DNA of 64,000 bases from JABMNT01 sp048262255 (GTDB taxonomy: Bacteria; Pseudomonadota; Alphaproteobacteria; Rhodospirillales; Casp-alpha2). The position numbers were made by a program, and so were the translations under genes. Location: assembly GCA_048262255.1 (NCBI GenBank), contig JBLXFH010000001.1, positions 806,001 to 870,000 on the forward strand. The letters are read 5' to 3'. Positions 49,219 to 57,956 of the stretch are shown piece after piece; within the stretch, counting starts at the first letter, position 1, and each line of letters begins with the position of its first letter. The notes under the pieces were generated by a model. The model saw nothing but the letters and a program-made list of their open reading frames with translations, searched no databases and was not told where the DNA came from.

Positions 49219-50760
49219 TCAGAAAAATTTAACGGCAACAACAATAGAGACCAGAAACAGGATAATGATCCAGAGCGAAGGCAGGACCGGTCGGCGGCTC
49301 GTATGGCCTTGCAGGGCGCGAATGGTGTCGGGGTGCAGCTTAAACTGGCCGTCGGCCATACGTTGCGCCCCCTGTTCCATATCATCCATCATGCGGGGCA
49401 GGCGTTCGGCGGCCTGACTGAGGGCAGTGACGGTATCGCGGATGCGGGCTTCGGGACCCAGATGTTCGATCATCCAGGCCTCGATGAGGGGCCTTGCCAG
49501 AAACCACATATTGGCGTCCGGACAGAGTTTACGCGAGGTGCCTTCGGCGACCAGCATGGTTTTTTGCAGCAACAGCAATTGCGGCTGGGCCTCCATCTGA
49601 AAGGTCTCGGTGATCTGGAAAAGCTGGCCGAGCAGGCGGGCGATGGAAATTTCGTTTTGCGGTTTGTCGAGTATGGGTTCGGCGATGGAGCGGCAGGCCT
49701 GCGTGAAGTTGTCAACCGACTGGGTCTTTGGCACCCAACCTGCGGTGAAATGAATTTCCGCTGCGCGCCGGTAATCGCGGTTGAGAAAAGCGACAAGAAG
49801 CGTACCGACATATTTGCGGGTTTTCAGATCGAGCCGCCCCATAATGCCAAAATCGACGGCGGCAATTTGTCCGGCTTCGGTGACGAACATATTGCCGGGA
49901 TGCACATCGGCGTGGAAAAAGCCGTCGCGAAAGACTTGCCGGAAGGAGGCGGCGGAGGCTTTTGTGAGAATGTCCAGCGGGTCATGGCCAGCCTTGATGA
50001 TGGCTTCGCGGTCATCCAGAGCGCAGCCCGAGACCCAGTCCGTTGTCAGAACGCGGCCCGCCGTCAGGGCCCAGTCGACCTCGGGCACAACAAAATCCGG
50101 ATCGTCCTCGAAGTTTTCCGCCAATTCCGAAGCGGCGGCGGCCTCGAACCGCAAATCCATTTCCAGCTCAACCGTTCCGGCGATGGTTTCGATCATCTCC
50201 ACGGGTTTCAGGCGGCGCAGGTCGGGGCGCGTCCGCTCGACCAGACCGGCAACCCAGCGGAACAGTTCCAGGTCACGGCGAAAGGCCTGTTCAATGCCGG
50301 GGCGCAAGACCTTGACGGCAACATCCCGGCCATCGTGGGTTTTGGCGCGATGGACCTGGGCGATGGAGGCGGCAGCCAGGGCGTCGTTTTCAAATTCCTG
50401 ATAGAGGTCTTCGACCGGATCGCCGAGCTCTGCCTCGATGATGCGACGGGCTTCGGAGCCGGGGAACGGCGGCAGACGGTCCTGCAAATCGGACAGGTCC
50501 TGCGCCAGTTCCTCGCCCAACAGGTCCGAACGGGTGGAAAGCGCCTGACCCAGCTTGATGAAACTGGGGCCGGCTTCATTGAGGGCGCGGGCCAGACGTT
50601 GTCCGGGGCGGCCCGCGACGTTGCGTTTCGAGACCAAACGCGCCAGCGCCACATAACCGGGCGCGACTTTCAGATATTCAAGCGCAAACAGGGCGTCGTG
50701 GCGGGCCAGAATACGCGCAATCGCGATAAACCGGGCAATATGGGACAGGGCCTGCATCAT
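49219..50760 (-). CDS. ubiB: UbiB, ubiquinone biosynthesis ABC1/ADCK-type kinase
   Basis: A 513 aa ADCK-family protein. The KxGQ motif is in FIKLGQALSTRSDLLG near 69-84, with the nucleotide-binding AAASIAQVHRAKTH near 134-147 and the Lys of DVAVKVLRPGI near 152. A catalytic Asp-like HADVHPGNM is near 285-293 and VDFGIMGRL near 304-312. The last residues make two membrane helices (WIIILFLVSIVVAVKFF), anchoring it to the inner membrane. It stabilises the COQ/Ubi complex in ubiquinone synthesis. It is 8 nt before the ubiE gene. Confidence 0.95.
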   Translation of the reverse strand: MMQALSHIARFIAIARILARHDALFALEYLKVAPGYVALARLVSKRNVAGRPGQRLARALNEAGPSFIKLGQALSTRSDLLGEELAQDLSDLQDRLPPFPGSEARRIIEAELGDPVEDLYQEFENDALAAASIAQVHRAKTHDGRDVAVKVLRPGIEQAFRRDLELFRWVAGLVERTRPDLRRLKPVEMIETIAGTVELEMDLRFEAAAASELAENFEDDPDFVVPEVDWALTAGRVLTTDWVSGCALDDREAIIKAGHDPLDILTKASAASFRQVFRDGFFHADVHPGNMFVTEAGQIAAVDFGIMGRLDLKTRKYVGTLLVAFLNRDYRRAAEIHFTAGWVPKTQSVDNFTQACRSIAEPILDKPQNEISIARLLGQLFQITETFQMEAQPQLLLLQKTMLVAEGTSRKLCPDANMWFLARPLIEAWMIEHLGPEARIRDTVTALSQAAERLPRMMDDMEQGAQRMADGQFKLHPDTIRALQGHTSRRPVLPSLWIIILFLVSIVVAVKFF

Positions 50761-50768
50761 TTAAGGCG

Positions 50769-51527
50769 TCACACGCGCCAGGCGGAATGGATGGCGGCGA
50801 TGCCACCTGAAAGGTTGCGGTAACTGACGCGCGCCAGTCCGGCATCGCGGATCATCCCGGCAAAGCGCTCCTGATCGGGAAACTGACGGATGCTTTCGGC
50901 CAGATACTGGTAGGCCTCGCGGTCTTTGGCGATATGGTCGCCGAGCCACGGCAATACCTTGAAGGAATAGATGTCATAGGGTTTTTCAAATAGCGGCAGG
51001 GCGACGCGTGAAAACTCCAGACACAGGAACCGCCCGCCCGGTCTGAGCACACGGCGGGCTTCGGTCAGCGCGCTCTCGATATGGGTGACGTTACGTATGC
51101 AAAAAGCGATGGTATAGGCATCGACACTGGAGTCTTCGACCGGCAGTTTTTCGGCGTCTCCGGTGATCCAGTTGAGGCCTTTCAGCAGGCCGCGGTCAAT
51201 GGCGCGGTTGCGGCCCTGAGTCAGCATTTCCTCATTGATGTCACAGACAGTGACATCGCGCCCACCTTTATCAAGAAACCGGAAAGCGATATCACCGGTG
51301 CCGCCACCGACATCCAGCAGACGCATGCCGGGGCGTGGGCGCAGCATGCCGATCAGGGTGTTTTTCCATAGCCGATGCACACCCAGACTCATCATATCAT
51401 TCATCAAATCGTAGTTTGATGCGACGCTGTCAAAGACGCCTTTCACCATACCCGCTTTTTCGCTATCCAGAACATCCTGGAAACCGAAATGGGTTGTTGT
51501 TGGGGCGTTGGTGTTTTTTACTGACAT
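50769..51527 (-). CDS. ubiE: UbiE, 2-methoxy-6-polyprenyl-1,4-benzoquinol/demethylmenaquinone methyltransferase
   Basis: A 252 aa SAM-dependent C-methyltransferase. The SAM motif I LLDVGGGTGDIAFRFL is near residue 68. Family signatures include GVHRLWKNTLIG near 48-59, CIRNVTHIESALTEARRVLR near 145-164, and YQYLAESIRQFPDQERFAGM near 206-225. ATG 51527 is used; a TTG at 51545 is in frame but less likely. It is first of ubiE-ubiB on the minus strand and divergent from mutM, an arrangement common in alphaproteobacteria. Confidence 0.95.
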   Translation of the reverse strand: MSVKNTNAPTTTHFGFQDVLDSEKAGMVKGVFDSVASNYDLMNDMMSLGVHRLWKNTLIGMLRPRPGMRLLDVGGGTGDIAFRFLDKGGRDVTVCDINEEMLTQGRNRAIDRGLLKGLNWITGDAEKLPVEDSSVDAYTIAFCIRNVTHIESALTEARRVLRPGGRFLCLEFSRVALPLFEKPYDIYSFKVLPWLGDHIAKDREAYQYLAESIRQFPDQERFAGMIRDAGLARVSYRNLSGGIAAIHSAWRV

Positions 51528-51602
51528 GATTGGACCATAGCCCAAGGCGTCGGCCTAAGCCAGTTTGCAATGTCCCTTTTTGGAAGTTTGGAAACCAAAA
51601 AA

Positions 51603-52433
51603 ATGCCCGAATTACCCGAAGTTGAAACGGTCCGCCGCGGCCTTGTTCCGGTACTCGAAGGCCGTCGTCTGGAGCGCATACAGATGCGCCGCGCTGACTT
51701 GCGGTTTCCATTCCCCGACGGCTTTGGCCAGCGTTTGACCGGACGGCAGGTGACCTCCGTTGGCCGTCGGGCGAAGTTTCTGCTGATTACGCTCGATGAC
51801 GGGACGGTTCTGATCTCTCACTTAGGGATGTCGGGCAGTTTTCGCATTTATGAAACGGATCCGCCGGAACTGGATAAACATGATCATGTGGTTTTTATCA
51901 CGTCCGACGGCTGCGAAATCCGCTATCACGACCCGCGTCGTTTCGGTTTTATGGATTTGACTTCTGTGGCCGAAATGGTGGCGCATCCGATGTTGGCGAA
52001 AATTGGACCCGAGCCGGTGTTCCCCGGCCTTGATGGTCCGGCGTTGGCGGCTCGCCTTAAGGGCCGCGCCGCTCCCATCAAGGCGGCACTACTGGATCAG
52101 AGCTTGATTGCCGGGATTGGCAATATTTATGCCTGCGAGGCGTTGTTCATGGCCGGACTGTCGCCGCGCCGCAAGGCGAAAAGCGTGCAGGGCGGGCGGG
52201 CCGACAAGCTGGCCGGTGCGATCCAGAGCGTTCTGATGAAGGCGATTGAGGCGGGCGGGTCGTCTCTGAAAGATCACCGCCAGCCGTCCGGTGAGCTGGG
52301 GTATTTTCAGCACAGTTTTCAGGTATATGGGCGCACCGGTCAGGACTGCCCGGCCTGCGGGCCGACCGGGGTTGTTCACCAGATCACCCAGTCGGGTCGC
52401 ACCACATTCTTTTGTCCTCGCTGCCAAAGATAG
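51603..52433 (+). CDS. mutM: MutM/Fpg, formamidopyrimidine-DNA glycosylase
   Basis: A 276 aa base-excision repair enzyme removing 8-oxoguanine. Pro2 and Glu3 (PELPEVETVRRGL) are the catalytic N-terminus, so ATG 51603 is fixed by the need for Pro directly after the Met; the open frame runs further upstream. Lys near 58 in GRRAKFLLITLDDG fits the family. The C-terminal zinc finger is CPACGPTG...TFFCPRCQR (residues about 249-275), and IAGIGNIYACEALF near 167-180 forms the H2TH motif. Divergent from ubiE. Confidence 0.95.
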   Translation: MPELPEVETVRRGLVPVLEGRRLERIQMRRADLRFPFPDGFGQRLTGRQVTSVGRRAKFLLITLDDGTVLISHLGMSGSFRIYETDPPELDKHDHVVFITSDGCEIRYHDPRRFGFMDLTSVAEMVAHPMLAKIGPEPVFPGLDGPALAARLKGRAAPIKAALLDQSLIAGIGNIYACEALFMAGLSPRRKAKSVQGGRADKLAGAIQSVLMKAIEAGGSSLKDHRQPSGELGYFQHSFQVYGRTGQDCPACGPTGVVHQITQSGRTTFFCPRCQR

Positions 52434-52445
52434 GTATAAGGAAGT

Positions 52446-52850
52446 ATGACCTTTTTCCGTTGCATCCCGCGAACCTTCCTGTTCTTGGCCTTGATGTGTC
52501 TGGGGGTGGCCGCTCACCCGACGCCCGCGTCGGCACAAGCGCCGTCTTTTTTAAGCGTTATTGATGATCTGCCCTTGATGCCAGGTTTTGTTGAGGATGT
52601 TGTCGGCGCGCTGGAATTTGAGGCGGCAAACGGGCGGATCGCCGAAACAACGGCAACTGGTTCGGCCACGACGGAAGCTGTTTTCGCCTTCTACAGCCAG
52701 ACCCTGCCGCAGTTGGGCTGGCAACTGGAAACCCACTCGCTTTACAGACGGGAGGGAGAGTCGCTGCTGATCGACGTTGCGGAACTTGATGGCGGCGACC
52801 AGTCCCAGGTTCAAATTCATTTCCGGTTATCGCCGGTTGAGGAAAAATAA
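52446..52850 (+). CDS. Secreted hypothetical protein
   Basis: A 134 aa protein with a signal peptide (FLFLALMCLGVAAH... ASAQ, cleaved near residue 31). The mature part reads DDLPLMPGFVEDVVGALEFE, then TTEAVFAFYSQTLPQLGWQL, and ends with LSPVEEK. This looks like a small beta-alpha domain seen in proteins of this position between mutM and rpsT; I know no function. ATG 52446 is preceded by AAGGAAG. It is close to mutM (12 nt) and may share its transcript. Confidence 0.75.
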   Translation: MTFFRCIPRTFLFLALMCLGVAAHPTPASAQAPSFLSVIDDLPLMPGFVEDVVGALEFEAANGRIAETTATGSATTEAVFAFYSQTLPQLGWQLETHSLYRREGESLLIDVAELDGGDQSQVQIHFRLSPVEEK

Positions 52851-52874
52851 CCTGAAAAGCAGGGCACAGGGCGC

Positions 52875-52903
52875 TTGACGTGATCTGGAACGCCCGTTAT
52901 AAG
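52875..52903 (+). promoter_or_regulatory. Sigma-70-type promoter for rpsT
   Basis: TTGACG (52875-52880), a 17-nt spacer, then TATAAG (52898-52903) is a near-perfect housekeeping promoter. Transcription would begin near 52910, giving a leader of about 30 nt. Confidence 0.8.
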
Positions 52904-52939
52904 CCAGCCCTTCTATGGAATTACAAAGGTTTGAAGACC

Positions 52940-53206
52940 ATGGCCAATCACTTATCGGCTAAGAAACGAATTCGCCAGACGGCAAGTCGCACGGAAGTAA
53001 ACCGTCAGCGTGTCAGCTCTATTCGCACCAGCCTGCGCAAGGTTGAAGAAGCGATTGAGGGAGGTGTTAAGTCTGTTGCCGAACAGGCATTTCGCGAAAT
53101 GCAGCCGAAGCTCATGAGTGGCGTCAACAAGGGTGTTATGCATACCAATACGGTGTCGCGTAAGCTGTCCCGGCTGTCGCGCCGCATCAAGGTAATGTCA
53201 GCTTAA
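52940..53206 (+). CDS. rpsT: RpsT, 30S ribosomal protein bS20
   Basis: An 88 aa ribosomal protein, the usual length, with MANHLSAKKRIRQTASRTEV at the N-terminus and KGVMHTNTVSRKLSRLSRRI at the C-terminus. It binds 16S rRNA early in 30S assembly. ATG 52940 follows AAAGG. The longer frame from 52880 runs through the promoter and is rejected. The gene has its own promoter and terminator, and its location upstream of dnaA is conserved in alphaproteobacteria. Confidence 0.96.
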   Translation: MANHLSAKKRIRQTASRTEVNRQRVSSIRTSLRKVEEAIEGGVKSVAEQAFREMQPKLMSGVNKGVMHTNTVSRKLSRLSRRIKVMSA

Positions 53207-53232
53207 ATCCACTTTTGTGGTGGTTCGTAGAG

Positions 53233-53264
53233 AGCCGTGTGGTCTTACGCCGCACGGCTTTTTT
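53233..53264 (+). terminator. Rho-independent terminator after rpsT
   Basis: AGCCGTGTGG (53233-53242) pairs with CCGCACGGCT (53250-53259; one G-U) over a 7-nt loop. A run of six T follows (53259-53264). It begins 27 nt after the rpsT stop. Confidence 0.88.
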
Positions 53265-53948
53265 GCGCCTAAAATCTGACTTTGTGCGAGGGGGCGGTGG
53301 ACTCCGATCGCCAATAATTGTCAAGAAGATTATTTTGAATGTTCCCCTTTCGAACCTGTTGTCAGAACATGATTCGATCCGTAATATTCCCTTCATCAAA
53401 ACAAGCCTTATTGAGTCGTTATGAAGTATGAAAACAGATTAACACTTGAGCATTATTGTATGGTCTGAGGCTGTTATTTGAATTTGGTGCTGAAAATATA
53501 ATACTTAAAAATTTATCTAAAAAATTATAAGTAATTAAATTGAGGGTAATGATTAGAGGAAGCCGAGTTAGTGGCGATCCTTTAGGGGTTTAAAGGTTGC
53601 TGTTTGTAAAAGCAGGAATCGTGATTTTAATGATTAAGAACTTTTCTCTAAAAGGGGGCGTTTAGGAAAATAAAATTGAAAACAGGGATGGCTTGAACGC
53701 TTTCTGTTTTCCGCACTGTTTGATGATGGTTGTGGAAGAAAAACATAAAACATTCGTGCCGCGCCCAGTTCAAATGAATTTCCAGCGCATCTGTATGGCG
53801 CCTAATGGGGTTTTAGGCACCTTTGAAATGACTGCAAATCCGACTTGCGTCGGGCCGCATTTGACGTTGACCGCTCATTCGGGCGGCCAGGGCTTTTTTT
53901 TATTGAGGCGAATTGAATGACTCATAATGATAAGGCAGCACAGACATA
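53265..53948 (+). other. AT-rich region upstream of dnaA, no clear DnaA-box cluster
   Basis: A gene-free stretch of 684 nt. Its centre (about 53480-53560) is strongly AT-rich and contains a perfect TATAAT at 53497-53502 without a good -35. No cluster of TTATCCACA-like boxes was found by eye; the nearest is TGTGGAAGA near 53734 with two mismatches. A 75-codon frame (53693-53920) lacks coding features. In many alphaproteobacteria oriC is located elsewhere, so this need not be the origin. Confidence 0.5.
53869..53901 (+). terminator. Terminator/attenuator-like hairpin before dnaA
   Basis: GACCGCTC (53869-53876) pairs with GGGCGGCC (53881-53888; one mismatch and one G-U) over ATTC. Then AGGGC and a run of eight T at 53894-53901. 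It ends 47 nt before the dnaA ATG. If transcription starts upstream, it could attenuate dnaA; it is less perfect than the terminator after rpsT. Confidence 0.5.
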
Positions 53949-55373
53949 ATGACGGTACCGGTGGAAAAAGCGGCAGGCGGCAAAAAGACTAATGGAACCG
54001 AAATGGATGAATTGAAGTCTGAGTGGCAACGTGTTTCCGAACAATTGCGGGTATCGATTGGCGAGGCGGCTTTTCAAAGCTGGATAAAACCGATTTCCGT
54101 TCGTGACCTGCGAGACGGTGTCGTTCGTGTTTCTGTTCCCACCCGCTTCATGCGCGACTGGGTCATTGCCCATTATTGTGAGCGCATAACCGAGTTGTGG
54201 CAGGGGGAAAACGCAGGTGTGATGGATGTGGACGTCGGGGTCTTTACGGACCGCGCGCCTAAGCCGAAAGCGGTGGCGGAGCCGATTGCCGACACTCCAG
54301 CCACTTCGCCGTCGCGGGAAAACCCGGCGCTAAGCTTTTCGGCGCAAATCAGCGCCAGTCTGGACCGGCGCTTTACCTTTGACCAGTTTGTTGTCGGCAA
54401 ACCCAACGAATTTGCTTATGCGGCGGCCCGCCGGGTTGCCGAGGCCTCGAAATCGACGCCGTTCAATCCCCTGTTCCTTTATGGCGGGGTCGGGCTTGGC
54501 AAGACCCATCTGATGCATGCCATCGCCTGGCATATTCGCGAGCAGGAACCCAGCCGCAATGTGATTTACCTGTCGGCGGAAAAATTCATGTACCGGTTTA
54601 TCCGGGCTTTGCGCGAGCAGACAACGGTTGATTTCAAGGAGCAGTTCCGTTCTGTCGATGTGCTGATGATTGATGACGTGCAGTTTATCGCCGGCAAGGA
54701 TTCGACCCAGGAAGAGTTTTTCCATACCTTCAATGCGCTTGTCGATGAGGGCCGCCAGATCGTTATCTCGGCCGACAAGTCGCCGTCGGATATCGAAGGC
54801 ATGGAAGAGCGCCTGGTGTCGCGGCTGAATTGCGGCCTTGTTGCTGATATTCACGCCACCACCTATGAACTGCGTCTCGGTATTCTGCAATCAAAGGCGC
54901 AACTGGTTTCCGCCCAGGTGCCACAAAAGGTGCTTGAGTTTCTGGCCCATAAAATCACCGCCAACGTGCGTGAGCTGGAAGGCGCCCTGAACCGGGTTGT
55001 CGCGCATTCACAACTGGTTGGTCGTGACATCACCCTGGAAGCAACACAGGACGTTCTGCACGATCTGCTGCGCGCCAATGACCGCCGGGTGACCATTGAG
55101 GAAATCCAGAAACAGGTGGCGTCGCACTTCAATATTCGTATGGCCGACATGCATTCGGCGCGGCGCGCCCGCTCCGTCGCCCGGCCCCGTCAGGTGGCCA
55201 TGTATCTGGCCAAACAGCTGACTTCCCGTTCATTGCCCGAGATCGGTCGCAAGTTTGGCGGCCGTGACCACACGACGGTTATGCATGCCGTGCGCAAGGT
55301 CGAGGAACTGCGCGAACACGACGTGACATTTGCCGAAGATGTGGAGCTTCTCAAGCGGATGCTTGAGGGCTGA
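53949..55373 (+). CDS. dnaA: DnaA, chromosomal replication initiator
   Basis: A 474 aa AAA+ initiator. Domain I is at about 18-95 (SEQLRVSIGEAAFQSWIKPI), with a variable domain II to about 125. Domain III has Walker A GGVGLGKTHL near 179-188, Walker B LMIDDVQF, and sensor motifs. Domain IV holds the DNA-binding signature GGRDHTTVMHAVRKVEE near 436-452. Binds ATP and DnaA boxes to open oriC. ATG 53949 is used; a second in-frame Met occurs at residue 19. It opens dnaA-dnaN-recF-gyrB. Confidence 0.96.
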   Translation: MTVPVEKAAGGKKTNGTEMDELKSEWQRVSEQLRVSIGEAAFQSWIKPISVRDLRDGVVRVSVPTRFMRDWVIAHYCERITELWQGENAGVMDVDVGVFTDRAPKPKAVAEPIADTPATSPSRENPALSFSAQISASLDRRFTFDQFVVGKPNEFAYAAARRVAEASKSTPFNPLFLYGGVGLGKTHLMHAIAWHIREQEPSRNVIYLSAEKFMYRFIRALREQTTVDFKEQFRSVDVLMIDDVQFIAGKDSTQEEFFHTFNALVDEGRQIVISADKSPSDIEGMEERLVSRLNCGLVADIHATTYELRLGILQSKAQLVSAQVPQKVLEFLAHKITANVRELEGALNRVVAHSQLVGRDITLEATQDVLHDLLRANDRRVTIEEIQKQVASHFNIRMADMHSARRARSVARPRQVAMYLAKQLTSRSLPEIGRKFGGRDHTTVMHAVRKVEELREHDVTFAEDVELLKRMLEG

Positions 55374-55471
55374 AGCGTCAGTGATATGAGGGTTCTCGAC
55401 GGGCCGTCAAAAAAGTCTCAAGTTCTTTCCTGTTTATGACCGAAAAAGCTTACGGTTCCGGGACCTTCTGA

Positions 55472-55534
55472 TATAATGAAGGGCCCTGAAGGGGGGCCAA
55501 TTCCGGTTCTGGATTCCGGCGTTCTGCCGGTTTT
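55472..55534 (+). promoter_or_regulatory. Promoter and hairpins between dnaA and dnaN
   Basis: A perfect -10 TATAAT (55472-55477) lies 17 nt after a weak -35 (CTTACG, 55449-55454). Downstream, GGCCC/GGGCC can pair around 55482-55498, and CCGGC-GTTCT-GCCGG (55516-55530) is followed by TTTT. So dnaN may have its own start site, with a weak attenuator in the leader. Confidence 0.5.
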
Positions 55535-55577
55535 CAATTTTGCGGTACGAAGTATGCTAAGGGCTTGAAATTAAACC

Positions 55578-56693
55578 ATGAAAATTACAATTGAACGGGC
55601 CGCGCTGATCAAATCACTCGGCCACGTACAAAGCGTTGTTGAGCGCCGTAACACGATTCCGATTCTCTCAAACGTGAAAATTGAGGCAGCGGACGGAAAA
55701 TTGACCTTGAATGCCACGGATATGGACTTGGATATGGTTGATTCTGTTGCTGCTGATGTTGAAGAGCCTGGCTCGACGACCGTATCGGCGCATACGCTTT
55801 ATGATATCGTGCGCAAGTTGCCGGATGGCTCTCAGGTCGAGTTGAAGATGGCAGGAGACGGTCAGATGCAGTTGAGTGCTGGGCGCTCGCGGTTCACGCT
55901 GTCCTGTTTGCCGACCGATGAGTTTCCGGTCCTGTCCGGGGGTGAGTTGCCGCATAATTTCTCGGTAACGGCAGCCGAATTGCGGTCATTGATCGACCGC
56001 ACCAAGTTTGCCATTTCCACGGAAGAAACCCGCTATTACCTGAACGGTATTTACCTGCACAAGGCCGAGCGCGATGGCGTGGCCGTGTTGCGCGCCGTGG
56101 CTACCGACGGGCACCGTCTGGCCAGTGTTGAGGGGCCCTTGCCGGCCGGCGCCGACGGTGTGCCGGGGGTGATTGTGCCGCGCAAAACGGTCACCGAATT
56201 GCGCAAGCTGATTGATGAGTCCGGCGATGAGGTGGCGATTTCCATGTCGGAGAGCAAAATCCGCTTCTCCTTTGACAACGCCATCCTCACCTCGAAACTG
56301 ATTGACGGCACCTTCCCCGATTATCAGCGAGTCATTCCGTCGGGCAACGACAAGGAAATGGAAGTGGATTGCCGGCTGTTCGCCGATGCGGTGGATCGTG
56401 TTTCTGCCATCTCTTCCGAAAAATCCCGGGCGATCAAGCTGTCGTTGAGCAATGGCCTGCTGGCGTTATCCGCCTCCAGCCCGGAACACGGCAGCGCCGA
56501 AGAAGAGATTGAGGTTAGCTACCAGGGGGAGCCGGTGGAGATCGGCTTCAATTCGGCTTATCTGCTCGATATTACGCGTCAGATTGAGGGTGAAAATGCG
56601 CAAGTGTCGCTAGCCGACGGCAATTCACCAACCATCTTGCGGGAAGTTGACGATGCCAGCGCGCTTTATGTGCTTATGCCGATGCGCGTTTAA
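55578..56693 (+). CDS. dnaN: DnaN, DNA polymerase III beta sliding clamp
   Basis: A 371 aa three-domain clamp. Recognisable motifs are MKITIERAALIKSLGHVQSV, then RRNTIPILSNVKIEA and the C-terminal YVLMPMRV. It forms the ring-shaped dimer that tethers polymerase to DNA and recruits repair enzymes. It sits 204 nt downstream of dnaA, with its own likely promoter, and 41 nt before recF. Length is normal for the family. Confidence 0.96.
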   Translation: MKITIERAALIKSLGHVQSVVERRNTIPILSNVKIEAADGKLTLNATDMDLDMVDSVAADVEEPGSTTVSAHTLYDIVRKLPDGSQVELKMAGDGQMQLSAGRSRFTLSCLPTDEFPVLSGGELPHNFSVTAAELRSLIDRTKFAISTEETRYYLNGIYLHKAERDGVAVLRAVATDGHRLASVEGPLPAGADGVPGVIVPRKTVTELRKLIDESGDEVAISMSESKIRFSFDNAILTSKLIDGTFPDYQRVIPSGNDKEMEVDCRLFADAVDRVSAISSEKSRAIKLSLSNGLLALSASSPEHGSAEEEIEVSYQGEPVEIGFNSAYLLDITRQIEGENAQVSLADGNSPTILREVDDASALYVLMPMRV

Positions 56694-56734
56694 CCGGAGG
56701 GTTTGAGCTGCAGCAAAACCCAACTTTGGTGCGG

Positions 56735-57904
56735 ATGAATGGCAATAGCGGTGCGGCGGAAGCCCCGGCCCGTCGGTTCGCCGTCGAACGACTGACGCTG
56801 ACGCGGTTTCGCTCCTACCCAAGTCTGCGTATTGAAACCGATGGATGCCCTATTGTTCTGACCGGCGCCAATGGGGCCGGAAAAACAAACATCCTCGAAG
56901 CCATTTCACTGTTGGTGCCCGGGCGCGGTCTGCGGCGGGCCCGTATGTCTGAAATGGCCCATGACCGGGGTGACGGAGACTGGGCCGTTGCGGCAAGGGT
57001 CATGACTCCGGAAGGTCCGGTCGAACTGGGAACCGGTTATGTGCCGGATGGGACATCGCGCCGCGAACGACGGGTGGTGCGTGTGGATGGCGAGACGGTA
57101 TCAAATCAGGCTGTCCTGTCGCAACATATGGGGGCGCACTGGCTGACGCCGCAGATGGACCGCTTGTTTGTCGATGGCGTTTCGGCGCGCCGACGGTTTC
57201 TGGATCGTCTGGTTTATGCCTGGGACCCGGCACATGCCGGACGGGTACAGGCCTTCGAACAATCAATGCGTGAACGCCTGAAACTGCTGAAAGAGCAGAG
57301 CCAGCCGGACCCGGCCTGGCTGAAGGCCCTGGAAGAGGGCATGGCGGAGCGGGGCATGGCTGTCGCTGCGGCCCGACGCGAATTGATTGCCCGTCTGGCG
57401 CCATCGGCGGCAACCGGGCTTGGGCCGTTTCCGGGGGCGCTTTTGGCGCTGGAAGGTGAGATGGACAACTGGCTTGATAGCGGCCCGGCGCTGGAAGCGG
57501 AAGACCGTTTCCGCATGGCCCTGGCCAAAGACCGTCGGCGCGATCAATTAAGCGGGCGTACCCATACGGGACCGCATCGTACGGATTTGAACGTTAGCCA
57601 TGCGGAAAAAGGCCAGGCGGCGGCGTTGTGTTCAACGGGCGAGCAAAAAGCCCTGCTGGTGGCGATTACCCTGGCGAACGCCGCACTGCGGGGCCGCGAA
57701 GAGGGTGGGGTGCCGGTGTTGTTGCTGGATGAGGTGACGGCACATCTGGATGAAAACCGCCGCGAAGCCCTGTTTCATCACCTGCTTGCGCTCGGCGCAC
57801 AGGTTTGGTTGACAGGCACCGATGACAGTTTGTTTGGGGCCATGAAACCCCACGCGCAGATTTTTGAGATTGAGAATAATGGTTTGAAGCCGAACCCCAG
57901 TTAG
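56735..57904 (+). CDS. recF: RecF, DNA replication and repair protein
   Basis: A 389 aa ABC-like ATPase. Walker A GANGAGKTNILEA is at 44-56, the signature CSTGEQKALL near 293-302, and Walker B VLLLDEVTAHLDENRR near 323-338. RecF loads RecA at gaps via RecOR. ATG 56735 follows TGCGG and is preferred; TTG 56726 and GTG 56729 are in frame. It is 41 nt downstream of dnaN and 52 nt upstream of gyrB, the conserved order. Confidence 0.95.
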   Translation: MNGNSGAAEAPARRFAVERLTLTRFRSYPSLRIETDGCPIVLTGANGAGKTNILEAISLLVPGRGLRRARMSEMAHDRGDGDWAVAARVMTPEGPVELGTGYVPDGTSRRERRVVRVDGETVSNQAVLSQHMGAHWLTPQMDRLFVDGVSARRRFLDRLVYAWDPAHAGRVQAFEQSMRERLKLLKEQSQPDPAWLKALEEGMAERGMAVAAARRELIARLAPSAATGLGPFPGALLALEGEMDNWLDSGPALEAEDRFRMALAKDRRRDQLSGRTHTGPHRTDLNVSHAEKGQAAALCSTGEQKALLVAITLANAALRGREEGGVPVLLLDEVTAHLDENRREALFHHLLALGAQVWLTGTDDSLFGAMKPHAQIFEIENNGLKPNPS

Positions 57905-57956
57905 ACACCTTACGTCAAAATTTTTTCGACGTATTTATGATGAGACGGAACAGAGC

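Noticed and set aside
49303..50823. Plus-strand frame of 506 codons
   Set aside because: Antisense to ubiB, whose kinase motifs are unmistakable.
53693..53920. 75-codon frame upstream of dnaA
   Set aside because: Composition is not protein-like, and it runs through the attenuator-like hairpin.
53207..53948. Origin of replication by position upstream of dnaA
   Set aside because: No box cluster was visible; position next to dnaA is weak evidence in alphaproteobacteria.
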